Source: Hymenobacter cavernae
Lineage (GTDB): Bacteria > Bacteroidota > Bacteroidia > Cytophagales > Hymenobacteraceae
Direction of reading: 5' to 3'
Assembly (NCBI RefSeq): GCF_014641455.1
Contig: NZ_BMHT01000003.1
Coordinates: 429,921 to 493,920, forward strand
Length of the DNA stretch: 64,000 nt
Each line of letters opens with the position of its first letter. Position 1 is the first letter of the stretch. The notes beneath the pieces were generated by a model, which made no database searches, was not told the DNA's origin, and saw only the letters and a program-made list of their open reading frames with translations. A program made the translations under genes and the position numbers. Positions 27,105 through 35,765 of the stretch are shown piece after piece.

Positions 27105-27291
27105 TGGCGTAGACGTAAGAGGTGAGCTGGTTCCGGCAGAGTTTCCGCGCCAGCATATCTAGGTCTTCAACGCTCATTACCGCGAACAGTTACTCACTAA
27201 ATTATGAGCAATAAACAAGCTCAAACGTGAAGAGGGACCTAGCCGTGGAGCTTCTTGGCCCCTCTTCGACCCAAAACCCAGGATCAGGCAA

Positions 27292-27846
27292 CTAGCCTTG
27301 TAGCTTGCGCAGCGCGAGCAGGCATAGCGCCACCGAACCTGCAACCCGAATCTGCCCGCCGAGCACCATTCCTTCTACCTCAGCCAGCGGCACGCGCAAT
27401 ACTTCGATGTTCTCCGTTTCATCAAGATCCTGGCCAGCCACTTGGTGGGCGTTGCGCGCCAGGAAGAAGTAGATGCGGTTGGTGTCTTTGGTGGGGTTGT
27501 CCATCACTTCCAGCAGCAACTCAATGCTCTCGGGAGCGTAGCCAGTTTCCTCCAGCAGCTCGCGTTTGGCAGCTTCAATGGGCAATTTTTCGCCTTCGTC
27601 GATAACGCCACCAGGCAACTCGATTAGAATTTCGCCGGCCGCATGCTTGTATTGGCGCACGAGCAATACATGGTTATCGTCAGTCACGGCGAAGGTCAGG
27701 GCTACATTGCGCCGCACACTAACGAAGTAATCATCAAGCACCTGCCCAGTAGGAAGTTCCACATGGTCGCGCCGCAGCGTGTACCATTTATGGTCAAAAA
27801 CGATATCCGATTTAAGCGTTTTCCAACGCGCAATGTCCGTTGACAT
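27292..27846 (-). CDS. Nudix hydrolase, ADP-ribose pyrophosphatase type
   Basis: A 184-residue Nudix hydrolase probably cleaving ADP-ribose or a related nucleoside diphosphate sugar. The N-terminal strand pattern VRRNVALTFAVTDDNHVLLV precedes LPGGVIDEGEKLPIEAAKRE and LLEETGYAPE. Compared with the Nudix consensus G-x5-E-x7-RE-U-x-EE-x-G-U, there are eight rather than seven residues between the first Glu and the Arg, a one-residue insertion in the loop; the catalytic REx2EE core is intact. Two genes away are purine genes, but I see no firm functional link. Confidence 0.9.
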   Translation of the reverse strand: MSTDIARWKTLKSDIVFDHKWYTLRRDHVELPTGQVLDDYFVSVRRNVALTFAVTDDNHVLLVRQYKHAAGEILIELPGGVIDEGEKLPIEAAKRELLEETGYAPESIELLLEVMDNPTKDTNRIYFFLARNAHQVAGQDLDETENIEVLRVPLAEVEGMVLGGQIRVAGSVALCLLALRKLQG

Positions 27847-28315
27847 GAGAGTAAGAGCATTTGGTAGTACTACTAAGATAAGAGCGGCCAGCTATAAACG
27901 AGGCGCCAAAGAACATAGCAAGCAGCCCAGAGGTTTACTTATTATGATTTTTCTAATATAAACTATAAGTCTTCTGGAAATAAAAAATGGCAGTTGCTTA
28001 TGCTTATGTCTAAATATTCATTTTGTTAAATTATTTTCTTTATACAAAAAACCGATCCATATATCTCTTCGTATATACATTCCCATTGAGAGAAAAACTT
28101 TCTATTTTTAAGAAATTAAACCATCATACGTCATGCCTTTAACTGCATTACGAGTACACTCATCTGGAATAGTCAAGAGTTTGTCGAATATAAATACAGC
28201 TTAATATTACTTTTAGTACCTTTGAATCATCATAATAACAACAGCAGCTTTCTACTTACTGCTTCTCACTAGTTTGCCTTCTCTTCTCTTCATACTCTAT
28301 TTGCACTTTCCCAAA
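27847..28315. other. AT-rich intergenic region upstream of the TM/CarboxypepD_reg gene
   Basis: About 470 bp without a recognisable gene and clearly richer in A/T than its surroundings (especially 27950-28130). It holds the promoter of the gene at 28316 and presumably that of the Nudix gene. I found no tRNA, repeat or conserved open frame in it. Confidence 0.6.
28217..28224 (+). promoter_or_regulatory. Candidate -7 element TACCTTTG
   Basis: Exact match to the Bacteroidota -7 consensus TAnnTTTG, about 90 bp upstream of the ATG at 28316 and inside an AT-rich region. A -33 TTTG occurs at 28180-28183, but the spacing (33 nt) is longer than the usual 17-23, so only the -7 box is convincing. Confidence 0.5.
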
Positions 28316-28981
28316 ATGAAACTCAACGCTTCCCCCTTCCACGCTACTACTGGCCAACTTCTACCTGCTTACCGCGACGCATACTTGCGCGGCGACCTCT
28401 CCAGCAAGAACACGGAGCTGGTTGATGCTTACATCAAAGCCAACAGCCAGCAAGCCGATGCTACACTGCGTCGCTTCCACGAAATGAAGAACCTAGGTCA
28501 CGATGTGAGACCCGTAGGTTGGGTGCAGCGCCAGTTCGACCTGATTCGTACCGAGCCGCAGCGTTTCCGTCAGCGCGCCGCTACGATGATCGTAGGTGCC
28601 GCTCTCGTAGGCAGCGCCGTGTTCGCCGGTTCCAGCCGCCCCACCGCCGAATCGTCGGCACCTATGGCAGCCGCTGAAACGGAAAGCTCGGCCAGCTTGC
28701 TGCGCGTAGCCACGGTGCGCGGCCGCATTCTCGACGAAGAAGGCAAACCACTCGTTGGCGCCACTATACTACAAAAAGGCAGCTTCTACGGCGTGAGCAC
28801 CGATTCGAAGGGCGAATACCTGCTGCGCGTACCAGCTAATCAGCCTGTTACGCTGCAATACGGCTACGGGGGCTACACCGACGAGGAAGTGCAAGTAAAA
28901 GGCGGCACTACCGAAAACATGACCCTCGTGCCCCGTGCCAAAGACAAGACCGCTAAAAAGCACCGCTGGTTTATCTTCTAA
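28316..28981 (+). CDS. Single-pass membrane protein with C-terminal carboxypeptidase-like regulatory domain
   Basis: A 221-residue protein. Residues 1-90 are an alpha-helical cytoplasmic segment (AYRDAYLRGDLSSKNTELVD, VDAYIKANSQQADATLRRFH) of the kind seen in anti-sigma or zinc-finger-like regulators but without Cys/His ligands. About 95-115 is one membrane segment (MIVGAALVGSAVFAG). Residues 140-210 are a CarboxypepD_reg/DUF4480-like beta-sandwich (VRGRILDEEGKPLVGATILQ ... STDSKGEYLLRVP), and the tail is basic. The ATG at 28316 is preferred over an upstream TTG at 28274, which would prepend a hydrophobic stretch. By topology the beta domain should face the periplasm. No function is assigned; related proteins are frequent in Hymenobacter-like genomes. 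Confidence 0.8.
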   Translation: MKLNASPFHATTGQLLPAYRDAYLRGDLSSKNTELVDAYIKANSQQADATLRRFHEMKNLGHDVRPVGWVQRQFDLIRTEPQRFRQRAATMIVGAALVGSAVFAGSSRPTAESSAPMAAAETESSASLLRVATVRGRILDEEGKPLVGATILQKGSFYGVSTDSKGEYLLRVPANQPVTLQYGYGGYTDEEVQVKGGTTENMTLVPRAKDKTAKKHRWFIF

Positions 28982-29080
28982 GACGTAAGTCCGTCATCAT
29001 CCGTCAGCGCTTGCGGCAAACCTCTTACTGGGTTGCGCCTGCCTGACGACCCAATCTCACTCCTATTTGCATTTAAAATC

Positions 29081-29129
29081 CGTTGCCCCGTGCTGGCTGA
29101 ACCACCTGGTTCACCAATACGGGGCAACG
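29081..29129. terminator. Terminator-like compound hairpin
   Basis: Outer arms CGTTGCCCCGT (29081-29091) and ACGGGGCAACG (29119-29129) are perfect. An inner stem TGAACCA/TGGTTCA (29098-29104, 29107-29113) stacks inside. It lies between the convergent membrane-protein and methyltransferase genes. Confidence 0.7.
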
Positions 29130-29191
29130 TCTTATTAGCATCAGCGCTTTTCCGATAACAACCTAGGTAGCTGTTCGCCAGCCGCCAAATT

Positions 29192-30004
29192 CTAGCCTCC
29201 CATATACAGATTTTTGTTCTTTACCTTTTCCTGCACGGCGTTATGCCAATCCAGTCCTACTGCCGATAGGTATTCCGACTCGTTCCACTGCTGCGACTGG
29301 CGCAACGGTTCGTCTACCTCGCAGATGTACATCTCGTGACCGGGGCGCTGCGTCACGCGCAGGCCGCAAGTGCGCAACATTGCTTCGATGCAGGCGTGGT
29401 TGGGTGCCCACCAGTTGGTGCGGTCACCAGCCATTCGTTTTTCGATAAAGGCCATTTTAGGCCAAGCGGGCGCTTGCATACGGGCCCGATCATCTAAGTC
29501 GAAGTCTTCGGGCGCTTCCTCGCTTTCCGTGCCGGGCATGGTCAGCGTTTGGAAGACCATCATGCGGCGCGTCTTCTGCGACAGAATATCGAGTGAAAGC
29601 AACGGGTAGCGCAGGTGGTAGAGCACGCCCATGTACCAAACAAGATCGAATTGCTGGTCAAGGCGCGCCACATCGTAGACCTGCATCTGGCGCAACGTAA
29701 TGCGGTCTTCCAGACCTAGCTGTCGGGCCGCCCATTCGGCTTGGCGCAGGTAGTGCGGGTCTACGTCGATGCCGAGCACGTTGGCGCCGCGCTTGGCTAG
29801 CTCCAAGGAATAATAGCCGGCATTGCAACCTACATCCAGCACGTTCCAGCCGGTAAGGTCAGCGGGGATGCTGTTTTCCAGATCCCGCCACTTAAAAGCC
29901 GGAAAATTACCTAGAGCGTGGTTGGGTGCAGTCTGCATGCCGCCGGGCAAGTGCAGGTTGTGAAACCACGGACCTAGCTGCTGTATCTCTTCTTGAATGT
30001 TCAT
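29192..30004 (-). CDS. SAM-dependent methyltransferase (TIGR04290 / Rta_06860-like)
   Basis: A 270-residue class I methyltransferase with SAM motif I VLDVGCNAGYYSLELAKRGA (about 53-72), acidic end of strand 2 in VLGIDVDPHYLRQAEWAARQ, and motif FDLVWYMGVLYHLRYPLLSL. Its layout resembles CmoB-type enzymes. By memory it fits the TIGR04290 (Rta_06860) family, which occurs beside glycosyltransferase clusters in several phyla. It ends the saccharide cluster, 131 bp after the last glycosyltransferase and separated by a hairpin repeat. It probably methylates the sugar chain or its aglycone; acceptor unknown. Confidence 0.88.
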   Translation of the reverse strand: MNIQEEIQQLGPWFHNLHLPGGMQTAPNHALGNFPAFKWRDLENSIPADLTGWNVLDVGCNAGYYSLELAKRGANVLGIDVDPHYLRQAEWAARQLGLEDRITLRQMQVYDVARLDQQFDLVWYMGVLYHLRYPLLSLDILSQKTRRMMVFQTLTMPGTESEEAPEDFDLDDRARMQAPAWPKMAFIEKRMAGDRTNWWAPNHACIEAMLRTCGLRVTQRPGHEMYICEVDEPLRQSQQWNESEYLSAVGLDWHNAVQEKVKNKNLYMGG

Positions 30005-30022
30005 GGTAGTGTAGTATTGTTA

Positions 30023-30118
30023 GAACGTCATGCTGAGCTTGCTGAAGCATCTCGCTCGTGTAAGCGGTTAAGATTACCACTGCACGCGAGATGCTTCGGC
30101 AAGCTCAGCATGACGTTT
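30023..30118. repeat. Long intergenic hairpin (family E)
   Basis: Arms 30023-30060 and 30083-30118 pair over about 36 bp with one substitution and a two-base bulge (unit ACGTCATGCTGAGCTTG...GAAGCATCTCGC). It occupies the gap between the methyltransferase and the last CgeB-like gene, both on the minus strand, and could tune expression within the operon. Confidence 0.8.
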
Positions 30119-30135
30119 TAGATTGACTCTGACCT

Positions 30136-31200
30136 TTATACGGTCATTAGTTCGCGGGCATATTGGATTAGCTCTTGTGCCCGGTGCGCGGCCGTGTGCT
30201 GCGCCAGCACCTTTTGCCGAGCTCGTTTGCCCATGGCTTGCCGCTCCGTCTCACTCATTTCGCGCAGGTAGCGAAGGGTGTCGGCGGCGGAGTAGGCAAC
30301 CAGGATTTCAGTATCGAACGCAAACAGCGAATCTAGCCCGTCCCAATAATCGGAGATGATGGGCGTGCCGCACGCGGCCGCTTCGAACAGACGCACGCTG
30401 GGCGAGTAGCCAGCCCGGATCATGTCGGCCCGGGTGATATTTTGGGTAAAACGCTGAGCGTTGTAGAATGCGCGGTGCTCAGCCGGGGGCAGGTGGCTGA
30501 TGTACTCGGTATTGGCGGGCCACTGTACCGAGGCGGGGTACTGCGGCCCGGCTACCACGAAGCGGCCTTCCGGCCACTGCCGGGCGGCGTCGAGCATGAG
30601 CTTTTCGAGGGGCGGCTGGCGGTCGTCGGAGTAGGTGCCGAGGTAGCCTATGTCCCACTTGGTTTCTTGCGGCTCGGGGAAGTACAGCGCCGGGTCGAAG
30701 GAGCAGTAGAAGGCACGGGCCATAGGCGAGCCGTACTTCTGCTCCAGCAAGTCGAGCGTGGGGCCGCCAGTGAACGACAGGTAAAGGTCGTACTTTGGAA
30801 TAAGGCTAGGGTGCAGGTACTCGAAGTCGCCGCGCTCCAGCTTGGCTAGGGTCACGGGCGTGTCGATGTCGTAGAACGCCTTGATGCCTTGCGCCGTTTG
30901 CACGACCCACTCACCCACGGGTACGCCCTCCGGCACGTAGGAGCCGACGATAACCATATCGGCTTCGCGCACTGGCTCGGTGAACCTAGCTTTCAGGTCA
31001 TCGAACGAGGCGTACAGCTCCATTTGGCAGTAGTCGGGGTTGGGCAGGTCGCGGTTACTGGCGTACCACGGCACGTCGCGTTCCAAGAACAAAACGTCGT
31101 GCCCGCTACGGGTCAACTCGCGCACCAAGCCCCGAAAAGTAGTCGCGTGCCCATTGCCCCAACTAGAGGTAATCGACAAGCCTAAGATTACAATATTCAT
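30136..31200 (-). CDS. CgeB-like GT-B glycosyltransferase (copy 3)
   Basis: A 354-residue GT-B fold protein starting NIVILGLSITSSWGNGHATT, with the C-terminal nucleotide-sugar region SPSVRLFEAAACGTPIISDY and WDGLDSLFAFDTEILVAYS. The same N-terminal serine/glycine pattern and C-terminal block occur in the next two genes, so the three arose by duplication. It resembles the CgeB/Glyco_trans_1_2 group, none of which I know with a defined sugar in such clusters. The gap to the next upstream gene is 83 bp. Donor and acceptor are unknown. Confidence 0.85.
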   Translation of the reverse strand: MNIVILGLSITSSWGNGHATTFRGLVRELTRSGHDVLFLERDVPWYASNRDLPNPDYCQMELYASFDDLKARFTEPVREADMVIVGSYVPEGVPVGEWVVQTAQGIKAFYDIDTPVTLAKLERGDFEYLHPSLIPKYDLYLSFTGGPTLDLLEQKYGSPMARAFYCSFDPALYFPEPQETKWDIGYLGTYSDDRQPPLEKLMLDAARQWPEGRFVVAGPQYPASVQWPANTEYISHLPPAEHRAFYNAQRFTQNITRADMIRAGYSPSVRLFEAAACGTPIISDYWDGLDSLFAFDTEILVAYSAADTLRYLREMSETERQAMGKRARQKVLAQHTAAHRAQELIQYARELMTV

Positions 31201-31283
31201 GCTTTAGAAAGAGCTTAGAATCTAGCAGTAAGGGCTTATATCTTGATAAAGACCAAGAACGTATACCCCTCACTACTAACCAT

Positions 31284-32411
31284 CTACTTGTCAGTTACCG
31301 AAGCTCCGCTTAAAGCCAGGGCTTGCTGGTTTACTTTGGTGTATAGGAGCTGCTCCAGCTGCTCGGCGCGGTGATTATACGTGTGTGCCGACAGCACTTT
31401 TTGGTAAGCAGCCTGTCCAATAGCCTTCGCTTGTTCGTCAGTCAGACCAGCTAGGATTGAGGCTACCTCTGTCCCACTCTTTGCCACCAAGATTTCCTGC
31501 TCAGGCTCAAAGAAGAAGTCGATACCTTCCCAATAATCGGTGATGATGCAAGCGCCGGCACCGGCCGCTTCGAATACGCGCGTAGCCGGCGAGAAGCCAT
31601 AGCGCGCCATACTCTCGCGGCTGATGTTGAGTACCGCTTTAGGCGTGCAGTTGAAGGCGTTGTGGTCTTTGGTGTACACGTGGCCAATGTAGGTCACGTT
31701 GGACGACATCGGCTTATCGCCCCAGCCGCTCCCGCCGATGATAAAGCGCTTGTCGGGCGTGGCGGCAGCGGGGTTCAGGAAGAACTCCTCCACCCGCACT
31801 TCGCGGTCGGGCAGGCGGTTGCCAAGGAAAGCTAGATCGCAGGCGAAGCGCGGCTCAGGTGCTACAGGGTGGTGCGTAGTGGTATCGAGGGCGTTGTAGA
31901 TGGGTACGCAACGCTGAGCACCTAGAGCTTCGTAGGCCTGAATAACCGGGTCGCCACCGCCGTAGGTCAGGATGAGGTCGTACTGCGGAATGAGCGGCAG
32001 GAAGGGGTCTTGCGCGTTGTGGTGCACCCGGTCGAGGGTAGCCGGCGCATCGACGTCCCAGAAGATGACCATCCGCTCATCAGTTTTGAGCTTCAGCACT
32101 TCACGCTCTAGCAGCTCATCAAACACGCCTACGCCGCTGGCTTTCACCACAAGGTCGGCGGCTTCGGCTTGGGTCAAGCAGCGGTGCGCAGCTTCTTCCG
32201 TGGCTTCGTATACTACTACTTTAGCGTACTCCGGGTCGGGGATATCGCGGTTTTGCTGCCGGTCGTAAGCGTCGGGCTCGTAGAAGGTTATTTGGTGGCC
32301 GCGCTCGTGCAAAGCGCGCACGATGCCGCGGTAATACGTAGCGGCACCATTCCAGTAAGCCGATACTAAGCTGGAGCCAAAAAAGGCAATGTTCAGTTTA
32401 CGGGAGTTCAT
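31284..32411 (-). CDS. CgeB-like GT-B glycosyltransferase (copy 2)
   Basis: A 375-residue GT-B protein (LNIAFFGSSLVSAYWNGAAT ... TRVFEAAGAGACIITDYWEG). It is related along its whole length to the genes on both sides: same start, the RDIPDPEYAKVVVY segment, and YGGGDPVIQAYEALGAQRCV in the hinge. Its ATG overlaps the TGA of the upstream gene by 4 bp (ATGA), so the two are translationally coupled. Predicted cytoplasmic, acting on a nucleotide sugar; specificity unknown. Confidence 0.85.
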   Translation of the reverse strand: MNSRKLNIAFFGSSLVSAYWNGAATYYRGIVRALHERGHQITFYEPDAYDRQQNRDIPDPEYAKVVVYEATEEAAHRCLTQAEAADLVVKASGVGVFDELLEREVLKLKTDERMVIFWDVDAPATLDRVHHNAQDPFLPLIPQYDLILTYGGGDPVIQAYEALGAQRCVPIYNALDTTTHHPVAPEPRFACDLAFLGNRLPDREVRVEEFFLNPAAATPDKRFIIGGSGWGDKPMSSNVTYIGHVYTKDHNAFNCTPKAVLNISRESMARYGFSPATRVFEAAGAGACIITDYWEGIDFFFEPEQEILVAKSGTEVASILAGLTDEQAKAIGQAAYQKVLSAHTYNHRAEQLEQLLYTKVNQQALALSGASVTDK

Positions 32412-33538
32412 ACCACAGCGGGGGTTTGAAGGATAACTTTGGCTTGGTCGATACCTAGCTCCAGGCAGATTCTTTCCAGCTCGTTCACGCGGTGCGCGCA
32501 GGTGTGGTGGCCTAGAATAGTTTGCAAGCCGTGTTGCGCCAGCGTGGCGGCTTTCTCCGGGTCAGAGAGCAGGCTTTGCAACTGCTCCTTCATTTCGGCG
32601 CCGGAGCGCACCACTAGAAAGTCTTCGCCGGGCGCGAACAGGTGTTCGGCATCATCCCAGGGCGAAGTTATGAGCGAAATGCCGCAAGCCAGAGCCTCAA
32701 ACGGCCGGATGGTCGGGATGCCCGGTAGGGCCTCCACGTAGGGCCGGCGTGGCACGTGCACGGTCACTTTGTACTTGGCAAATTCTTCGGGCGCCTTGTA
32801 GTTGGGTAGCCAGCCGCCGTATTCGATGCCGGCATCAGCCAAGGCTTTGAGGGCGTGCTCAGGGTAGCGTACGCCGAAGATCTTGGCTTTCAAACCTAGC
32901 TCCTTCACCGGGTTGATCAAGAATTCGTGCAGCTCGGCAGTGCGCTCCTCGTCGCCCCAGTTGCCAACCCATACTAGGTCGCCGGCGTAGTCGCCCTGGC
33001 GCTCGTGGGGGTAGAACACGCTGGTGTCGGCGGCTTCGTGCCAGGTCCAGGCGCGTTGCGTCCAGCCTTCGCGCAGGTACAGCTCCCGAATTACGTTGCC
33101 GAAGGCTAGCACACCATCGTAGTGCGAGAGGTCGTACTTGGCCATACTTTCGCGTTCGGTCACGGCGCGGTGGTGCGTGTCGTGGAAAAGCAACTGGTAG
33201 TTGTGGGAGGTGCGGTGCTCGCCTACGTGCCGTACCAACTCGTGGTCGTTCCATTCGTGCACCAGCACTAGGTCAGCACCATGCAGCACTTCATCCAGGT
33301 CGAGCGTGTCGAGTGTGTAGAAGTTGGTGCTGATGTTAGGGTAATACTGCTTGAGTTCGTCCAGCTTTTCCTCGCCGTAGCCTTCAATCAGGTTTTGCAA
33401 GCTCCAGCCGCCCTGCGGCTCGTACACTTTCACTTGGTGACCACGCTTTTGTAGCTCGTGCACGATGCCGCGCAGGAAGTGAGCGTTGCCGTGGTTCCAA
33501 TCCGAAAGAATAGAGTGGTAGAATAGGGTTATGTTCAT
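32408..33538 (-). CDS. CgeB-like GT-B glycosyltransferase (copy 1)
   Basis: A 376-residue GT-B protein beginning MNITLFYHSILSDWNHGNAH at the ATG at 33538. A longer open frame extends upstream to 33637 but would overlap the GT4 gene and lacks similarity to the paralogues. Key parts are LVLVHEWNDHELVRHVGEHR, LFHDTHHRAVTERESMAKYD, DLVWVGNWGDEERTAELHEF and IRPFEALACGISLITSPWDD. First of three tandem related transferases, 40 bp after the GT4 gene. Confidence 0.86.
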   Translation of the reverse strand: MNITLFYHSILSDWNHGNAHFLRGIVHELQKRGHQVKVYEPQGGWSLQNLIEGYGEEKLDELKQYYPNISTNFYTLDTLDLDEVLHGADLVLVHEWNDHELVRHVGEHRTSHNYQLLFHDTHHRAVTERESMAKYDLSHYDGVLAFGNVIRELYLREGWTQRAWTWHEAADTSVFYPHERQGDYAGDLVWVGNWGDEERTAELHEFLINPVKELGLKAKIFGVRYPEHALKALADAGIEYGGWLPNYKAPEEFAKYKVTVHVPRRPYVEALPGIPTIRPFEALACGISLITSPWDDAEHLFAPGEDFLVVRSGAEMKEQLQSLLSDPEKAATLAQHGLQTILGHHTCAHRVNELERICLELGIDQAKVILQTPAVV

Positions 33539-33578
33539 GGGGGAAGAAGTAGAAAGTTGAACCTCACTGAGTTCCAGT

Positions 33579-34721
33579 TTAGAACACCGTGGGTGGCGCC
33601 AAAAAGCTAGGTTCTGTAAAGTCAGGTGTTGCTTCACCAGCTAGCAACTGCTGGTAAAGGTGATGATACGCCTGCACCATGTGCGCAGCAGTGTAGCGTT
33701 GGGCACGCTTCGCAGCTAGGTCTGCTAGCTTCTTTCTATAGGCATCATCCTCAATAAGATGTAGCAGCACCGTTTGGAGCGCCTGCGCATCCTGCGGATT
33801 CGCGTAAGCAGCTGCGTCGTCCCACACTTCGGTCAGGGTACCGATCCGCCCAGCGACTAACGCGCAGCCCGACAAAGCCGCTTCCAGCAGCGTCAGCCCG
33901 AAAGGCTCGTACTTGGCGGGCATCACGTAGATAGCGGCGCGACTAAGCCACGCTGCGGCTTCGGTGGCTGAGAGCTTACCTAGGACATGTACGTTTGGCA
34001 GCGCGAGTGTTTCACCCGTAGTAGGGTGTGTAGCATCGCCGGCGATGTACACGGGCCAGGGCAGGTTAGCGGCGATGCTCGCTAACAAGGAAATGTTCTT
34101 GGCTTCGTCCCATACCCGCCCCATGCTCAGGATAAACGGCTCCTTCGCGCTGGGGCGGAAGTGTTGTGGGTCGCAACCATTGTAGACAACTGATGACGCA
34201 CGAAATGGGCCATACAACTTCTCTACTTCGGTAAGTAGGGCTTCGGTAGGTGCCACAACTCGATTAGCAGCGCGTAGGCCCCGGCTGACCCACTCCCGGT
34301 ACGTATCCCAACTAATAGGCGCATCCTCGCCGAGCACCGCCCGCCACCACGACAGCACGCACGAATGCACGACCACTAACACCGGCTTACCCCAAGCTAG
34401 GCTGCCGTGGGCCATGCCATTGAGATGAATCAAGTCAGGACTTAGCTTGGAGGCTAGGTCGAGTAGCCATTGCCCGGCGCGGCTCACGTCGTCCCAAGGG
34501 TTGTCCATCCACTCCAGCTGGTAGGTGCTTTCGTAGAGGGTCAGGTTTTCGATGGTGGCAACCTGCTGACGTTGGGCTTCGCTGAGCGGAGCGCCCATCG
34601 TGGCGAGAGCAACGTGCGTTCCGTAGGGTGCCAGCCCTCTGATCAACTCCAAGGCATACGTCCACACACCGCCAACCGTATCAGCGGTCATCAAGATGCT
34701 TCGGGGCAGCGCGGCGCTCAT
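33579..34721 (-). CDS. GT4-family glycosyltransferase
   Basis: A 380-residue retaining glycosyltransferase of GT-B fold: RSILMTADTVGGVWTYALEL at the N-terminus, SMGRVWDEAKNISLLASIAA in the donor domain, and the GT4 E-x7-E signature KYEPFGLTLLEAALSGCALV. The ATG at 34721 follows the stop of the Gfo/Idh gene by one base (TAGCATG), a better start than an in-frame one at 34769. It sits between the sugar-modifying enzymes and the three CgeB-like transferases, so it may add the first sugar. Confidence 0.9.
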   Translation of the reverse strand: MSAALPRSILMTADTVGGVWTYALELIRGLAPYGTHVALATMGAPLSEAQRQQVATIENLTLYESTYQLEWMDNPWDDVSRAGQWLLDLASKLSPDLIHLNGMAHGSLAWGKPVLVVVHSCVLSWWRAVLGEDAPISWDTYREWVSRGLRAANRVVAPTEALLTEVEKLYGPFRASSVVYNGCDPQHFRPSAKEPFILSMGRVWDEAKNISLLASIAANLPWPVYIAGDATHPTTGETLALPNVHVLGKLSATEAAAWLSRAAIYVMPAKYEPFGLTLLEAALSGCALVAGRIGTLTEVWDDAAAYANPQDAQALQTVLLHLIEDDAYRKKLADLAAKRAQRYTAAHMVQAYHHLYQQLLAGEATPDFTEPSFLAPPTVF

Positions 34722-34722
34722 G

Positions 34723-35763
34723 CTAGGCCCGCCCGTAGATCTTATCCAACACCTCAGCGACGCGCACAAACTCTTCCGCTTCTTCGCTATAGCTCTCGCC
34801 CTGAGCTAGCCTCTCCGCCCACACCGCGCCAGCTCGCCCCGACCATTCATCGGGCGGCGAGCTGAGGCGCTCGGTACGGGTGCCATAGTAGCGCTCCGCC
34901 GCAAAATCATAGAAGGAGCCGTTGAGGTTGCGGAACGCAACACCGCCTTGCGTCCCATAGAACGTAGCGCCAATAATGGCTTCCTGCCCGGCCGGCAAGT
35001 TCCAAGAGCAAGTCAGCTGCACGTGGGCACCGCTGGCTAGGGCGATGCTAGCGGTAGCATAATCTTCTACCTGCTCCGCCGGATTCGTTAGCGGTTGGCC
35101 TTTGGAGAAAAGTGCACTTGTTACACTTTGCACCTGCGGGAAGTTTAGTGACCACAAAGCTAGGTCCACTAAGTGCACCCCTAGGTCCACCACGCAGCCA
35201 CCACCCGAAAGCTTGGGGTCGTAAAACCACGGCTTATCAGGGCCATAAGCGTTGTGAAATACCAACTCCACCGCATATACGGTGCCTAGCTCACCCGATT
35301 GCACCACGCGGCAAACCTCCTGCATCGCTCGGATGTAGCGGTACGAAAGGTCTACCCCAAGCAGCTTATTGGCGGCGCGAGCGGCAGCGACAACTTGGCG
35401 AGTTTCGGCAGCGGTACGCCCTAGAGGCTTCTGGCAAAAAACCGATTTGCCGGCTTGTAATGCCTGTATGCTTTGTTCAGCGTGCAGCGCACTCGGCGTA
35501 GCAATTACAACCCCGGCTAGCTCTGGCTGCGCCAAGATGGCGTCCAGTGAATCAACTTCCACGGCGGCGGGCGCACTCTGGATAGCAGCCTCCGTGTTTT
35601 GCGGTACCGGGTCGGCCACGTAGGCTACCTCGGCTAAGCCTTGTTTGGTAATGGCTTCCAGGCGGCTACGGCCAATCCAGCCCACACCTAGAAAACCTAG
35701 CTTGGGCTTGGTAACGGAAGCGGCAGTGGTATGCTGCGCTAGGTTAGAAGGAGAATCAGACAC
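34723..35763 (-). CDS. Gfo/Idh/MocA-family NAD(P)-dependent oxidoreductase
   Basis: A 346-residue two-domain oxidoreductase acting on a sugar or sugar nucleotide. The N-terminal Rossmann fold has KLGFLGVGWIGRSRLEAITK (about 20-39), the conserved FCQKPLGRTAAETRQVV (the EKP-type motif reads QKP here), and the C-terminal domain has SGGGCVVDLGVHLVDLALWS with the catalytic Asp/His. It uses GTG at 35763, two bases after the stop of the alcohol dehydrogenase gene. EKP is the usual motif; the Glu to Gln change is worth noting but is seen in some family members. Confidence 0.9.
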   Translation of the reverse strand: MSDSPSNLAQHTTAASVTKPKLGFLGVGWIGRSRLEAITKQGLAEVAYVADPVPQNTEAAIQSAPAAVEVDSLDAILAQPELAGVVIATPSALHAEQSIQALQAGKSVFCQKPLGRTAAETRQVVAAARAANKLLGVDLSYRYIRAMQEVCRVVQSGELGTVYAVELVFHNAYGPDKPWFYDPKLSGGGCVVDLGVHLVDLALWSLNFPQVQSVTSALFSKGQPLTNPAEQVEDYATASIALASGAHVQLTCSWNLPAGQEAIIGATFYGTQGGVAFRNLNGSFYDFAAERYYGTRTERLSSPPDEWSGRAGAVWAERLAQGESYSEEAEEFVRVAEVLDKIYGRA

Positions 35764-35765
35764 AA

